A DNA stretch of 64,000 bases from Sinorhizobium arboris LMG 14919 (GTDB lineage: Bacteria > Pseudomonadota > Alphaproteobacteria > Rhizobiales > Rhizobiaceae), in assembly GCF_000427465.1 (NCBI RefSeq), contig NZ_ATYB01000008.1, forward strand, positions 186,001 through 250,000, written 5' to 3'. Within the stretch, counting starts at the first letter, position 1, and each line of letters opens with the position of its first letter. This document shows positions 7,685-18,438 of this stretch, piece after piece. The notes beneath the pieces are model-generated. The model was not told the DNA's origin, ran no database searches, and saw only the letters and a list, made by a program, of their open reading frames with translations. A program made the translations under genes and the position numbers.

Positions 7685-8596
7685 ATGCGACTGACAAGAG
7701 TAATGACGATATTCGCCGCCGCCTTTGCCCTATCGGCCGGTATCGCGAGCGCCCAGGTGGTCGTTTCGTCCAAGATCGACACCGAGGGCGGGGTTCTGGG
7801 CAACATCATCAAACAGGTTCTGGAAGCCAACCGGATTCCGGTCGAAAACCGTATTCAGCTGGGGGGAACACCGATCCTGCGCAAGGCCATCACCGCCGGC
7901 GAGGTCGACATCTATCCGGAATACACCGGCAACGCCGCATTCTTCTTCGAGAAGGCCGGCGACCCCGTTTGGAACGACGCTGAAAAGGCATATCAGGAGG
8001 CTTCGCGGCTCGATCTCGAGGCCAACCGCATCGTCTGGCTGACCCCCTCGCCGGCGAATAATACCTGGGCGGTGGCGATCCGAAAGGAACTCGCCGAGGC
8101 CAACAATCTGAAAACCTTCAGCGAGTTCGGCGCCTTTGTCGCGGCCGAGGGCGCGGTGAAGCTGGCGGCCTCGTCGGAATTCGTGAATTCGCCGGCTGCC
8201 CTGCCCAAGTTCCAGGAGGTCTACGGCTTCAGGCTTTCGCCTGATCAGTTGATCACTCTTTCGGGAGGCGATACGGCCGCAACGATCGCTGCCGCGGCCC
8301 AGCAGACCAACGGTGCGAATGCCGCCATGGTCTACGGAACAGATGGCGGCATCGCGCCCTCGGGCCTGGTGGTTCTGGAAGACGACAAGCGCGTCCAGCC
8401 GGTCTATCAGCCCGCCCCGCTCATCCGCGAGGAGGTATTGGCCAAATACCCGCAGATTGCCGATCTGCTCAAGCCGGTATTCCTGAGCCTGACGCTGGAG
8501 GTCCTGCAGGACCTTAACGGCCGCGTACAGGTGGGCGGCGAAGCGGCCGCGGCAGTGGCCGCCGATTACCTCGCGAAAAACGGTTTCGTGAAATAG
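7685..8596 (+). CDS. OsmF/YehZ-type quaternary-amine ABC transporter, periplasmic binding protein
   Basis: 303 residues starting after GGAGGAGCCC. Residues 1-23 form a signal peptide ending in GIASA-Q. The mature part has the OpuC/OsmF binding fold: SSKIDTEGGVLGNIIKQVLE, GTPILRKAITAGEVDIYPEY and TYP-like TGNAAFFFEKA, the strand layout of glycine-betaine, choline and carnitine receptors. Members of this fold also bind ergothioneine in the EgtU-type systems. It is the first of four importer genes directly after the MIO-less lyase. Aromatic residues expected to cage a trimethylammonium group cannot be assigned without a structure model. Confidence 0.88.
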   Translation: MRLTRVMTIFAAAFALSAGIASAQVVVSSKIDTEGGVLGNIIKQVLEANRIPVENRIQLGGTPILRKAITAGEVDIYPEYTGNAAFFFEKAGDPVWNDAEKAYQEASRLDLEANRIVWLTPSPANNTWAVAIRKELAEANNLKTFSEFGAFVAAEGAVKLAASSEFVNSPAALPKFQEVYGFRLSPDQLITLSGGDTAATIAAAAQQTNGANAAMVYGTDGGIAPSGLVVLEDDKRVQPVYQPAPLIREEVLAKYPQIADLLKPVFLSLTLEVLQDLNGRVQVGGEAAAAVAADYLAKNGFVK

Positions 8597-8621
8597 GCCC
8601 GGCCGCCTGGCAAGACCAGAA

Positions 8622-8650
8622 GCAGGGCGGCACCTGACCTGCCGTCCTGC
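8622..8650 (+). repeat. Stable hairpin after the binding-protein gene
   Basis: An 11-bp stem GCAGGGCGGCA / TGCCGTCCTGC with one G-U pair and a 7-nt loop, 25 bp after the binding-protein stop and before the permease. No T-run follows. Such hairpins often let the binding protein be made in excess over the membrane subunits. Similar ones follow two other binding-protein genes here. Confidence 0.5.
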
Positions 8651-8742
8651 CCCCAAGCGACATGATTTCAAAGCGTTGTGGCGTTTCGCTGTCGAGTGAA
8701 ACGTCTAGGGGGCCCCTCGGGCACCCGCGTTGGAGAACCCGT

Positions 8743-9939
8743 ATGAGCAGAGCCGAAACCATCAGCGCAAGCAAACGTCCCATCTGGCCGGCGGTCGACA
8801 GGCTCGGCGTGCTGATCGCTCTTATCGCCATCATCGGGGCAGTGCTGCCCTTCGCTCTCTTTCGTGCCAACCGCATCGTTTCCGGGGAGGGCCGGAGCCT
8901 GACAGAAAGCCTTCCCGCGCCGCAGGCGGGCCTGCTGGCAGCCCTCCTTGCGATGAGCCTTCTGGCGGCGCTGCTGCGGATACGCCCCGTCATCAAGCTG
9001 GGAAGCGGCGCGGTGGCACTTGCCGGGCTTTTCCTGTTGGCCGGCGTGGCGGCCAGCACCCTGACGCCGCCTGAAAACAATTTTGCGCGCGTGTCCCCCG
9101 CGTCCGGTTTTTGGCTGCTGGTGTGCGCAAACGCGCTTCTGGTGGCCGATGCACTGACGCGCCTGCAGCTCGGGCCGTGGCCGCGTATCGCCATCCTGAT
9201 ATCGACCTCAGCCGGCTTCGCCGTCTTGCTCGCAAGCGGCGCCTGGAACGACCTTTCCATTCTGAAGGAATACGCAGTCCGCGCGCCGGCCTTCTGGCAG
9301 GAAGCCCGCATCCATCTTTTGTTGACCTTCGGCTCGGTGGCCGCCGCGATCGCCATAGGCATTCCGCTCGGCATATTCTGCTACAAGGTTCCGGTCTTGC
9401 GCGCTGCGGTGCTCAATTTCCTCAATATCGTGCAAACCATCCCTTCCATCGCCCTGTTCGGCCTCCTGATTGCGCCGATGGCCTGGCTTGCCGCCAACAT
9501 GCCCGCCGCCGCCGCCATGGGCGTGTCGGGCATCGGCGTCGCGCCGGCCCTGGTCGCGCTTTTCGCCTATTCGCTGTTGCCCGCGGTCTCCAACACGGTG
9601 GTCGGCCTGATGGGCGTGTCTCCTGCCGCGGTCGATGCGGCACGCGGGATGGGCATGACCGGGGCGCAGCGCCTTGTCGGCGTCGAACTGCCTCTTGCCT
9701 TTCCGGTAATTCTGACGGGCATCCGCATCGTTCTCGTGCAGACGATCGGCCTGGCCACCATTGCCGCGCTGATCGGCGGCGGCGGCTTTGGCGTATTCGT
9801 GTTCCAGGGCATCGGCCAGACGGCGATGGACCTGGTGCTGCTTGGCGCGGTGCCGACCGTGGCGCTCGCTTTCGCGGCGGCCGTAGTGCTCGACGCGGCC
9901 GTGGAAATGATAAGCCGTGAGGAGGCGAAAACGCCATGA
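8743..9939 (+). CDS. Quaternary-amine ABC transporter permease with N-terminal membrane extension (YehY-type)
   Basis: 398 residues from ATG 8743, preceded by GGAGAA at 5-nt spacing; the frame is open upstream to 8662 but without a good ribosome site. The N-terminal ~180 residues carry four hydrophobic segments, an extension typical of YehY. The C-terminal ~210 residues are the OpuCB-type permease domain with IVQTIPSIALFGLL and the EAA-like loop AARGMGMTGAQRLVGVELP that contacts the ATPase. The stop overlaps the ATPase start by 4 bp (ATGA). Confidence 0.88.
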   Translation: MSRAETISASKRPIWPAVDRLGVLIALIAIIGAVLPFALFRANRIVSGEGRSLTESLPAPQAGLLAALLAMSLLAALLRIRPVIKLGSGAVALAGLFLLAGVAASTLTPPENNFARVSPASGFWLLVCANALLVADALTRLQLGPWPRIAILISTSAGFAVLLASGAWNDLSILKEYAVRAPAFWQEARIHLLLTFGSVAAAIAIGIPLGIFCYKVPVLRAAVLNFLNIVQTIPSIALFGLLIAPMAWLAANMPAAAAMGVSGIGVAPALVALFAYSLLPAVSNTVVGLMGVSPAAVDAARGMGMTGAQRLVGVELPLAFPVILTGIRIVLVQTIGLATIAALIGGGGFGVFVFQGIGQTAMDLVLLGAVPTVALAFAAAVVLDAAVEMISREEAKTP

Positions 9940-10868
9940 TCGAAATCGACCGCATTACCAAAGCCTATGGCCGGGCCGTCGTGGTTGAAGAGGTGAGCCT
10001 GACGATCGAGCCGCACAGTATTTGTACGGTGGTAGGCACGTCCGGTTCGGGCAAGACCACGCTGATGCGCATGATCAACCGTCTGGTCGAGCCGACGGCC
10101 GGGCGAATCCGCATCGACGGGCAGGACGTGAACGAGGTTCCGGCTTACGAACTGCGTCGGCGCATAGGCTATGCGATCCAGGGAAATGGTCTGTTCCCGC
10201 ACCGGACGGTGGGACAGAATATCGCTACGGTGCCGCGGCTGCTCGGCTGGGACGACAAGCGTATCGCCGCCCGGGTGGACGAGCTGCTGGGCCTTTTCCA
10301 GCTCGATCCCGCCAAGTATCGGGACCGCATGCCGCATGAGCTTTCCGGCGGGCAGCAGCGGGTCGGGGTGGCCCGCGCCCTGGCGGCCGAACCCAAGATC
10401 CTGTTGATGGACGAGCCCTTCGGTGCCTTGGATCCGGTGATCAGGACCAAGGCGCAGGACGATCTCCTCGCCATTCAGAAACGGTTCGGAACCACCATCC
10501 TGCTGGTGACGCACGACATGGAGGAGGCGATCCGTCTGAGCGACCGCATCGCCGTGATGGACAAGGGCAAGCTCTTGCAATATGCCCCGCCCGCCGAGAT
10601 CGTCGCCCGTCCCGCCACCGGTTTCGTGGCCGAACTGCTGGGTCCGTCGGATCGCGCCTTCCGCCTCCTGTCGCTGTCACGGCTGGGCGATCATGCCGAG
10701 CCGGGCGAGGCCACGGGCGCGCCGCTTTGCGCCGGCGCGAGCCTGCGGGACGCCTATTCGGAGCTTCTGTGGTCGGGCAGGCAGGCAGCCCCGGTGGAGG
10801 CCGACGGCAAGCTGATCGGCCGTATCCGGCTTGAAATGCTGACCAGACTTGCGGTGGCGCCGAAATGA
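9936..10868 (+). CDS. Quaternary-amine ABC transporter ATP-binding protein (YehX/OpuCA-type)
   Basis: 310 residues with Walker A GTSGSGKTT (about residue 34), Q-loop in GYAIQGNGLFPH, signature LSGGQQRVGVARAL, Walker B ILLMDEPFGALD and switch histidine in LVTHDMEEA. The C-terminal ~75 residues look like a short, degenerate CBS-type regulatory tail. The gene overlaps both neighbours by 4 bp, so the importer is made as a unit. It powers uptake of the substrate bound by the 7685-8596 product. Confidence 0.9.
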   Translation: MIEIDRITKAYGRAVVVEEVSLTIEPHSICTVVGTSGSGKTTLMRMINRLVEPTAGRIRIDGQDVNEVPAYELRRRIGYAIQGNGLFPHRTVGQNIATVPRLLGWDDKRIAARVDELLGLFQLDPAKYRDRMPHELSGGQQRVGVARALAAEPKILLMDEPFGALDPVIRTKAQDDLLAIQKRFGTTILLVTHDMEEAIRLSDRIAVMDKGKLLQYAPPAEIVARPATGFVAELLGPSDRAFRLLSLSRLGDHAEPGEATGAPLCAGASLRDAYSELLWSGRQAAPVEADGKLIGRIRLEMLTRLAVAPK

Positions 10869-11611
10869 CCGCCGGGACCCTTGTAAGACTTGCTGCGCTC
10901 GCCGCGCTCGCGCTTCTTCTGCTGCGGCCGGAGCTCTTCGCGGGATTCTTCGCGCTGTTCGCAAATCCGGAACAGCCGGTCATCTACAATCAGGGCAACC
11001 TGCTGAACATCACCGTCAGCCATGTCGCGATCGTAGCGGTGGCAGTGCTGGCCTCGAGCGTGGTCGCCGTTGCGCTGGGGATATTGGTGACCCGGCCGGC
11101 GGGGGCGGATTTCCTGCCGCTTTCTCGCGCCATAGCCAATATCGGCCAGACCTTTCCGCCGGTCGCGGTCCTGGCGCTGACCGTTCCGCTGCTGGGCTTC
11201 GGCACGGCGCCAACTCTGGTCGCGCTCTTTCTGTACGGTCTTCTGCCGGTGTTCGAAAACACGCTGGCGGGTTTTACCACACTGCCGTCTTCCGTGATCG
11301 AAGCCGCTCGGGGTATGGGCATGACCGGCCGGCAGCGCCTTCTTAAGGTGGAACTGCCACTCGCCCTGCCGGTGATCCTGGCCGGCGTACGGCTATCGAC
11401 CGTCATCGCCCTGGCAACGGCCACCATCGGTTCGACCGTGGCGGCGCGCACGCTGGGCGAGGTGATCATTGCGGGCCTGCTTTCGAGCAACACGGCCTTC
11501 GTGCTGCAAGGCGGGCTGATCGTCGGCGCGCTTGCGATCCTGATCCATGACGCGCTGTCGGCGCTCGAGCGTTGGCTGACGGCACGCAACGGCCAGAAGG
11601 GGCGCAGCTAA
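10865..11611 (+). CDS. Quaternary-amine ABC transporter permease (YehW-type)
   Basis: 248 residues, five to six membrane segments, with IGQTFPPVAVLALT and the ATPase-contact loop AARGMGMTGRQRLLKVELP, closely matching the loop in the 8743-9939 permease. An ATGA overlap couples it to the ATPase gene. It ends one base before the converging GMC dehydrogenase stop, so no room remains for a terminator and the two transcripts must read into each other or end inside coding sequence. Confidence 0.88.
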   Translation: MTAGTLVRLAALAALALLLLRPELFAGFFALFANPEQPVIYNQGNLLNITVSHVAIVAVAVLASSVVAVALGILVTRPAGADFLPLSRAIANIGQTFPPVAVLALTVPLLGFGTAPTLVALFLYGLLPVFENTLAGFTTLPSSVIEAARGMGMTGRQRLLKVELPLALPVILAGVRLSTVIALATATIGSTVAARTLGEVIIAGLLSSNTAFVLQGGLIVGALAILIHDALSALERWLTARNGQKGRS

Positions 11612-11612
11612 A

Positions 11613-13235
11613 CTAACCGCGCAGGATCGCCTCGGCTGCCTTTTCGGCAATCATGATGACCGGAGAATTGGTGTTGCCCGAGACGATGGTCGGCATGATC
11701 GAGGCGTCGACGACGCGCAAGCCGTCAAGACCGTGGACTTTCAGCGAAGGATCCACCACTGCCAATGGATCGCTGCCCATTTTGCAGGTGCCCACCGGGT
11801 GGAAGATCGTCGTCGCTATGTCGCCGGCGCGCCGAACGAGTTCCGCCTCGCTCTGGAACTCGACGCCGGGCAGCATTTCCGCCGGCTTGAATCTTGCGAT
11901 CGCCTTCGTCGCCATGAGGTTGCGGGCGTGGCGGATCGCCTGCGCCGCAAGCAGCCTGTCGCCGGCGGTCGACAGGTAGTTCGGCCGGATCTCCGGCGCG
12001 GGCGACGGCTCGGCGGTCGTGACATGCACGCTGCCCCGGCTTTCCGGCCTCAGGTTGCAGACCGAAACGGTGACCGCCGGATATTTGTGCAGCGGCTCTC
12101 CCAGGCGGTCGGTGCTCAGCGGCTGGACATGGTATTCGAGGTCGGCGGTCGCCACCGACGGACTGCTCTTTGCAAATATCCCGAGCTGGCTCGGCGCCAT
12201 GGACAATGGACCGGCACGCCTCAGCACGTATTCGAGGCCCATGCCCATGCGGGAAAAAGCGCTGTGATAGAGCTGGTTCAGCGTCTTCGCCCCTTCGATG
12301 CGGAAGACGGTGCGGATCTGCAGATGATCCTGCAGGTTTTCGCCGACACCCGGGAGGTCGTGGACCACCTCTGCGCCGGCCGCCGAGACGATATCCGGCC
12401 GGCCGACTCCCGATAGTTCGAGGATTTTCGGCGAGTTGATCGCGCCTGCGGAAAGGATCACCTCGCGCGTGGCGCGCGCCATCTGGATGCGGCCGTTCAA
12501 CCGGAAGCGCACGCCCTTCGTCCGGCGGCCGTCGAAGATCAGACGCTCCGTCTCGGCGCCCGTCAGCACACGGAGATTTGGCCGCTTCATGGCAGGGCGC
12601 AGGAAGGCCTTGGTCGTGTTCCAGCGCACACCGCCGCGCTGGTTCACCTCGAAATAGCCGGATCCCTCGTTGTCGCCGGTGTTGAAATCCTCGGTCTTCG
12701 GAATGCCGAGCTCTTCGGCGGCATCGCGAAAAGCGTCGAGGATCGGCCAGGACAGCCGCTGCCGTTCGACCCGCCATTCCCCGCCCGCGCCGTGCATCGG
12801 CGACTTGCCGCGGAAATTGTCTTCCGACTTCAGGAAATAGGGCAGGACATCGTCCCAGCCCCAGCCGGTATTGCCGGCCTGGCGCCAGCCGTCGTAGTCG
12901 GCCGCCTGGCCGCGCATATAGATCATGCCGTTGATCGAAGAACAGCCGCCGAGCAGCTTGCCGCGAGGATAGGGGAGGCTCCGGCCATTGAGACCGGCCT
13001 CCGCAGCCGTCCTCATCATCCAGTCGGTGCGCGGATTGCCCATGCAGTAGAGATAGCCGATCGGCACATGCACCCAGTGATAGCGGTCGCTGCCGCCGGC
13101 TTCGAGCAGCAGGACCCGATTTTTCGGGTCGGCCGAAAGGCGGTTGGCAAGCACGCAGCCTGCGGAACCGGCGCCGATGACGATGAAATCGTAGGTGCCC
13201 GCGTCGGCTATCGTCTCTTCCATGTGAGGGTTCAC
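11613..13235 (-). CDS. GMC-family FAD-dependent alcohol/choline-type dehydrogenase
   Basis: 540 residues. The FAD dinucleotide motif [15 protein letters not shown] is near the start, followed by LLLEAGG and the GMC signature [20 protein letters not shown]. The catalytic His lies in [12 protein letters not shown] and the second catalytic residue in [20 protein letters not shown] 13235 overlaps the kinase stop (GTGA); an ATG at 13223 is an alternative. It closes a nine-gene sugar operon, so oxidation of a polyol or sugar in that pathway is more likely than choline oxidation, although it also faces the quaternary-amine importer. Confidence 0.87.
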   Translation of the reverse strand: MNPHMEETIADAGTYDFIVIGAGSAGCVLANRLSADPKNRVLLLEAGGSDRYHWVHVPIGYLYCMGNPRTDWMMRTAAEAGLNGRSLPYPRGKLLGGCSSINGMIYMRGQAADYDGWRQAGNTGWGWDDVLPYFLKSEDNFRGKSPMHGAGGEWRVERQRLSWPILDAFRDAAEELGIPKTEDFNTGDNEGSGYFEVNQRGGVRWNTTKAFLRPAMKRPNLRVLTGAETERLIFDGRRTKGVRFRLNGRIQMARATREVILSAGAINSPKILELSGVGRPDIVSAAGAEVVHDLPGVGENLQDHLQIRTVFRIEGAKTLNQLYHSAFSRMGMGLEYVLRRAGPLSMAPSQLGIFAKSSPSVATADLEYHVQPLSTDRLGEPLHKYPAVTVSVCNLRPESRGSVHVTTAEPSPAPEIRPNYLSTAGDRLLAAQAIRHARNLMATKAIARFKPAEMLPGVEFQSEAELVRRAGDIATTIFHPVGTCKMGSDPLAVVDPSLKVHGLDGLRVVDASIMPTIVSGNTNSPVIMIAEKAAEAILRG

Positions 13236-14761
13236 GCAGCAGCTCCCGTCTTCATCGCCTGCATTGCCGAAAGCCGTTGCCAGAGCGGGGTCATGGCCTC
13301 CGCTATCTCCCTGTAGATTGCGTATCGCCGGGCATAGTGCGCTTCCAGCGCCGTGTTCGGTCGATAGTGCCGCTCGGTTCTCACCATGGCGGCAGCCCCA
13401 TCGGCGAAGTCGGAGAAAATGCCGACGCCGGTACCGGCGGCGATTGCCGCCCCCAGTGCGCCCGTCTCACGCGAGCGGGCAACGGAGACCGGGACGCCGA
13501 GAACGTCGGCGAATATCTGCGGCCATACGAGACTGCGCGAGCCGCCGCCGGAAAGCACCGCCTCGCCGAAGGCCGCACCTGCTTTCCGCATCGTCTCGAT
13601 GTGCTGGCGATGGCCGAAGGCCACCCCTTCCAGGACCGCGCGGACGAGTTGGCCTTTCGTGTGCCAGCCGGCGATCCCGTAGAACCCGGCGCGCGCGCTG
13701 CCGTCCTGCTGGGCGCCGTAAAGATAGGGGTGGTAGAGGGGGTCGTCGGACGCCGGATCGCTTAAGGACGCGAGTTCGCAGCAGAGGTCGAAGGGCGAGC
13801 GCCCATCGGAACGCACCTCGGAAAAGAACTCTCGCACCAGCCATTCGAGGTTTGCGGCGGAGGTCGCGCTGGACTCGATCGCCATGTAGCGGTCGCGGTC
13901 GAAAGTCGACGACATGAACACCGGGCCCTGGAGCTGCGGGCGTTCGATGATCACCTGGTTGATGCTCCAGGTCCCGGCGATGATGGAAGCCGCCCCGGTG
14001 CGGGTGACCCCGGAGCCGATCGCGGAGGCGACCACGTCGAAGAGACCGCCGACAACAGGCGTTCCCGCGGCAAGCCCTGTCTCGGCCGCGGCTGCTTCGG
14101 TGATGCGGCCGGCGATGTCGGCGCTTTCCACGAGCGGCGGCAGGAGGTGCATGGATTCAGAGAGCCCGTAAGCTGCCATGAGTTCCCGGTCGTAGTGCCG
14201 GCCGGCGACGTTGAGCAAACCGCAGCCGGTCATGTCCGAGACGTCGCTGACGCGCGCGCCCGTCAGCCGGTTGACGATGAAGTCCTTGCAGAGAAAGACC
14301 GTGCCGATACTGGCGAAGACCTCCGGCCGGTGCCGTTTCAGCCAGGCGAGCAGGGTAGGGGTCTGCGAGGGCCAGGGCCGTTGCTGACCGATCGGATAGG
14401 TCCGGTCGCCGACGCCTTGCGACGTCCACTCTTCGAGAAGCGCCGCCGCCCGGGTGTCGAGCGATTGGATGCCGAGAAGCGGATGCCCCTCATGGTCGAG
14501 CGCGTAGAGCCCGTTGCCATGGCCCGCGCAGCCGATCGCCGTGATTTCGACGGCGTCGATCCCGGCCTCATCGACACATGCGCGGATGACCCGGCGCGCA
14601 TTCTCCCAAAGCTCGTCCAGGCCGCGCTCGACATGGCCGGGGAACGGCATCCGGCTGTGCCCTTCCGCCGCAGCCGAAGCGATCTCCTCGCCCGCCCGGT
14701 CGAAGATCACCGCCTTGATGACGGTGTTTCCGGCGTCGAGCCCCAATAGATAGTCTCCCAT
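13232..14761 (-). CDS. FGGY-family carbohydrate kinase (L-xylulose/erythritol kinase-like)
   Basis: 509 residues, full length for FGGY kinases. N-terminal [18 protein letters not shown] binds phosphate; [13 protein letters not shown] carries the likely catalytic Asp; the C-terminal nucleotide-binding part shows [20 protein letters not shown] and [12 protein letters not shown]. It sits between the aldolase and GMC genes in the operon. Phosphorylation of a ketose or polyol before aldol cleavage is the expected role; which sugar is not visible. Confidence 0.87.
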   Translation of the reverse strand: MGDYLLGLDAGNTVIKAVIFDRAGEEIASAAAEGHSRMPFPGHVERGLDELWENARRVIRACVDEAGIDAVEITAIGCAGHGNGLYALDHEGHPLLGIQSLDTRAAALLEEWTSQGVGDRTYPIGQQRPWPSQTPTLLAWLKRHRPEVFASIGTVFLCKDFIVNRLTGARVSDVSDMTGCGLLNVAGRHYDRELMAAYGLSESMHLLPPLVESADIAGRITEAAAAETGLAAGTPVVGGLFDVVASAIGSGVTRTGAASIIAGTWSINQVIIERPQLQGPVFMSSTFDRDRYMAIESSATSAANLEWLVREFFSEVRSDGRSPFDLCCELASLSDPASDDPLYHPYLYGAQQDGSARAGFYGIAGWHTKGQLVRAVLEGVAFGHRQHIETMRKAGAAFGEAVLSGGGSRSLVWPQIFADVLGVPVSVARSRETGALGAAIAAGTGVGIFSDFADGAAAMVRTERHYRPNTALEAHYARRYAIYREIAEAMTPLWQRLSAMQAMKTGAAA

Positions 14762-14791
14762 GCTGAACCCCTCCCAAGGTCCGATATCCGA

Positions 14792-15634
14792 TCAGCCTTG
14801 ACGATACAGCGCGAAAGCCTCTTCACCGCTCGCATTCTCGTGCACGATCGCCATCAATCCGCGCACCACGGCTTTCGGATTGGAGTGCTGATAGATGTTG
14901 CGCCCATAAACCATGCCCATAGCCCCCTGCTTCATCAAGGCCGCCGACTTGTCGAAGACGGATCTCAGATCCTCCTTGCCGCCGCCGCGAACAAGAACCG
15001 GGCAACGCGCCGCTTCGACCACCCGGTGGAAATCTTCAGCAGCGGTGGTCGGGTCCGCCTTGACGATGTCGGCGCCCATCTCCCGGGCAAGCCGTGTCAG
15101 CGTGACGATCTTGTCGGCATCGCCGTCGACCATGTAGCCGCCATGCTCGGTAACCGGCTGCATGACGAGCGGCTCTATCATCAGCGGCATGCCGTACTTC
15201 TCGCAATCGGCCCGCACTCGGGCGATGTTCTGCACGCATTGGCGGAAAAGATCCGGTTCGTCCGGCAGCATGAACAGGTTGACGACGACGCAGGCCGCGT
15301 CCATCGCGAGCGCGCCGATCAGCGGCTCGGCCTCGTTCTGCAGCACCGCCCACATGTCGCGGTGGCGAATACGGTTATAGGGATTGCCCATGTCGATGCG
15401 CATGACGAGCGCCGGTTTGTCCTTGCCCGGCAGTTCCTGCAGCAGATCGGCCTGGCCGTAATTCATCTGGATCGCGTCGGGGCCGGCCTCGGTAAGCGCG
15501 CTTACCACGGCCCCCATGTTCTCGAGCCCGTTCAGGAAGGATGGTTCGTTGCACACTCCGTGATCGATCGCCACGTCCAGGCAGCGCCCGCCGTTGAAAA
15601 GGCGGTTCATCCGCACCTTGCTATTGTTTCTCAT
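14792..15634 (-). CDS. Class I (Schiff-base) aldolase of the DhnA/LsrF/DeoC type
   Basis: 280 residues, a TIM barrel with the DhnA/LsrF pattern: CLDVAIDHGV near the start, MRIDMGNPY, and the likely Schiff-base Lys192 in GADIVKADPTT. C-terminal VLVRGGGKED and GMVYGRNIYQH form the phosphate-binding loops. The neighbouring kinase would supply a phosphorylated substrate, and cleavage would release a triose phosphate that the GlpD-like enzyme or glycolysis could use. Family members act on fructose bisphosphate, AI-2 products or other keto-sugar phosphates. Confidence 0.82.
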   Translation of the reverse strand: MRNNSKVRMNRLFNGGRCLDVAIDHGVCNEPSFLNGLENMGAVVSALTEAGPDAIQMNYGQADLLQELPGKDKPALVMRIDMGNPYNRIRHRDMWAVLQNEAEPLIGALAMDAACVVVNLFMLPDEPDLFRQCVQNIARVRADCEKYGMPLMIEPLVMQPVTEHGGYMVDGDADKIVTLTRLAREMGADIVKADPTTAAEDFHRVVEAARCPVLVRGGGKEDLRSVFDKSAALMKQGAMGMVYGRNIYQHSNPKAVVRGLMAIVHENASGEEAFALYRQG

Positions 15635-15697
15635 TTTCTTCTCCTTCTTCGTATCTGCGTGCTGCCGGAATCGAGGCCACCATAAAAGATTGCGGTA

Positions 15698-17431
15698 TCA
15701 ACCCGCCGCGGCGGCCTTGGCCAATGGGCGCGGCATTCGGGTCGCAAGGGCTTGCTCGTCGAGCCCGTGCCGGTCTCGCAACAGCGCCAGGCACCGGTTC
15801 CGCTCACTCAGGCCGCGCGCCTCGGACCAGCCCTTCTCCTCCGTAAGCAGTTCGAGCGCAGCGTCGAGAATGGCGAGCGAGAGCGTGCCGGAGACCGCGA
15901 GCGTCGTGCGGCGCAAGAGCAGATCGTCCAGATGCTCGACCGCCTCGTTGCGGATCAGGTACAGAAGTTCCCGCACGGTATGACCGGCGCCCGGGATCAC
16001 GGCATCGCTTCCCTGGGCGATGAAAGCCGCCAGCGCCTCCGCTTCCGTTCCGTAGCGGGAGAACAATTCGGCGACGTGCGGCGGCGGCAGGCCGCAACGA
16101 GCGGCCAGCGCGGCAATCCAGCTTTCGCGATCGGCTGGAAATCGCCGCCCGCCGCCGATGGCGCGGTCGGCCGTCGAGACGTGGCGTGAAAGACCGAGCC
16201 GTTCCAGAGCCGTGTCGGCGGCAAGTTCGCCGAACGAGCGAAAGGTCGTCCACTTGCCGCCGATCATGCACAGCACCGGCGTGCCGGCGCTCTCGATCAT
16301 GGTGCAGAAATGGTCGCGCGGGATGCGGCCGGTGAAACTGTCGCTGCTGGCGGGCAGCGGTCGCACGCCGGAGAACTGGAAGACGATTTCATCCTGCCCG
16401 ATCTCGATACCGGGCAAGACGAAGGCCAGAGACTGCAGGATGTAGTCGCGCTCTTGTTCCTCGCACCTGACGGACCCGGGATCCTCGACCCGAATGTCGG
16501 TCGAGCCGACCAGCACCTTGCCGAAAAAGGGAAAAAGGATGCAGATGCGGCCGTCCTCGTTTTCGTAATAGATCATGTGGTCGCCGAGTGCTTCTCGCAG
16601 GCGGGCATTGTCGATGATCAGATGCGATCCCTTCGTGCCGCCCATCAGGGGAGCTGGACGGTGGTCGGCGGGGAGCAGCGCGCAATTGGTGATGTCGATC
16701 CATCCGCCGGTCGCGTTTACGATCAGCCGGGGCTCGATCTCGACTCCGACCTCATCGATGCCGTCGGCTATGAGGTATTTGCCGGCCTCGTTTCTGCGAA
16801 GCTCGGCATAGTTCAGCGCTGCCGCCTCAGTCGAAGCGGACAGGCCGTCCTGCAACAGTTCCATGCCGATGCGCTCGGGGTGGCTCACCCAGGCATCGTA
16901 ATAGGTGGCGGAACTGCGGATCTTCGGGTTGAGCGCAGGCCATTTCGCGAGCGTCGCACGACGGCCGCGGAACCGGTGCCGCGGCATCAGCGCCCGCTTG
17001 CGCGTCAGCAGATCGTAGATCGAAAGTCCGGCTTTGATCGCGATCGCACCGCGGCGGCTCGGCCGACGGCTCAAGCCGAGAAAGCGGACGATACCGTTGG
17101 CAAGGCCGGAGAATGTGTCGAAGACCGGAACCGTCGTCGCCAGAGGCGCCACAAGATGCGGCGCGTTCCTGAGCAGCCGGTCCCGCTCCACGAGCGACTC
17201 CTTGACCAGCGTGAATTCGCCGTTTTCGAGATAGCGCAGGCCGCCATGCACCATGCGCGACAGGGCAGCACTTGCACCGGAGCAGTAGTCGTGTTTCTCG
17301 ACGAGCAGGACGCGCACCCCCTGCAGCGCGAGCTCGCGAAAGACGCTGAGCCCATTGATGCCGCCGCCGAGGACGCACACGTCCACCTTCGGGCTCCGGC
17401 GGAGCCCGTCCAAAATCTCTGTTCTTGTCAT
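15698..17431 (-). CDS. GlpD/EryB-like FAD-dependent sugar-phosphate dehydrogenase
   Basis: 577 residues, about 70 longer than typical GlpD. FAD motif VCVLGGGINGLSVFRELAL; MVHGGLRYLENGEFTLVKES is the GlpD signature; KVLVGSTDIRVEDPG and CMIGGKWTTFRSFGE complete the DAO fold, and a GlpD-type helical C-terminal domain follows. GlpD oxidises sn-glycerol 3-phosphate to DHAP at the membrane; the homologous EryB oxidises a tetritol phosphate. In this operon, with a kinase and an aldolase, either a glycerol phosphate or another polyol phosphate is possible. Confidence 0.85.
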   Translation of the reverse strand: MTRTEILDGLRRSPKVDVCVLGGGINGLSVFRELALQGVRVLLVEKHDYCSGASAALSRMVHGGLRYLENGEFTLVKESLVERDRLLRNAPHLVAPLATTVPVFDTFSGLANGIVRFLGLSRRPSRRGAIAIKAGLSIYDLLTRKRALMPRHRFRGRRATLAKWPALNPKIRSSATYYDAWVSHPERIGMELLQDGLSASTEAAALNYAELRRNEAGKYLIADGIDEVGVEIEPRLIVNATGGWIDITNCALLPADHRPAPLMGGTKGSHLIIDNARLREALGDHMIYYENEDGRICILFPFFGKVLVGSTDIRVEDPGSVRCEEQERDYILQSLAFVLPGIEIGQDEIVFQFSGVRPLPASSDSFTGRIPRDHFCTMIESAGTPVLCMIGGKWTTFRSFGELAADTALERLGLSRHVSTADRAIGGGRRFPADRESWIAALAARCGLPPPHVAELFSRYGTEAEALAAFIAQGSDAVIPGAGHTVRELLYLIRNEAVEHLDDLLLRRTTLAVSGTLSLAILDAALELLTEEKGWSEARGLSERNRCLALLRDRHGLDEQALATRMPRPLAKAAAAG

Positions 17432-17442
17432 GGGGCGGTCCG

Positions 17443-18437
<995 letters not shown>

Positions 18438-18438
<1 letters not shown>

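Noticed and set aside
11613..13235. GMC dehydrogenase as choline dehydrogenase serving the quaternary-amine importer
   Set aside because: It is on the opposite strand and coupled by overlap to the sugar kinase, so it belongs to the sugar operon; choline activity is not excluded but lacks support.
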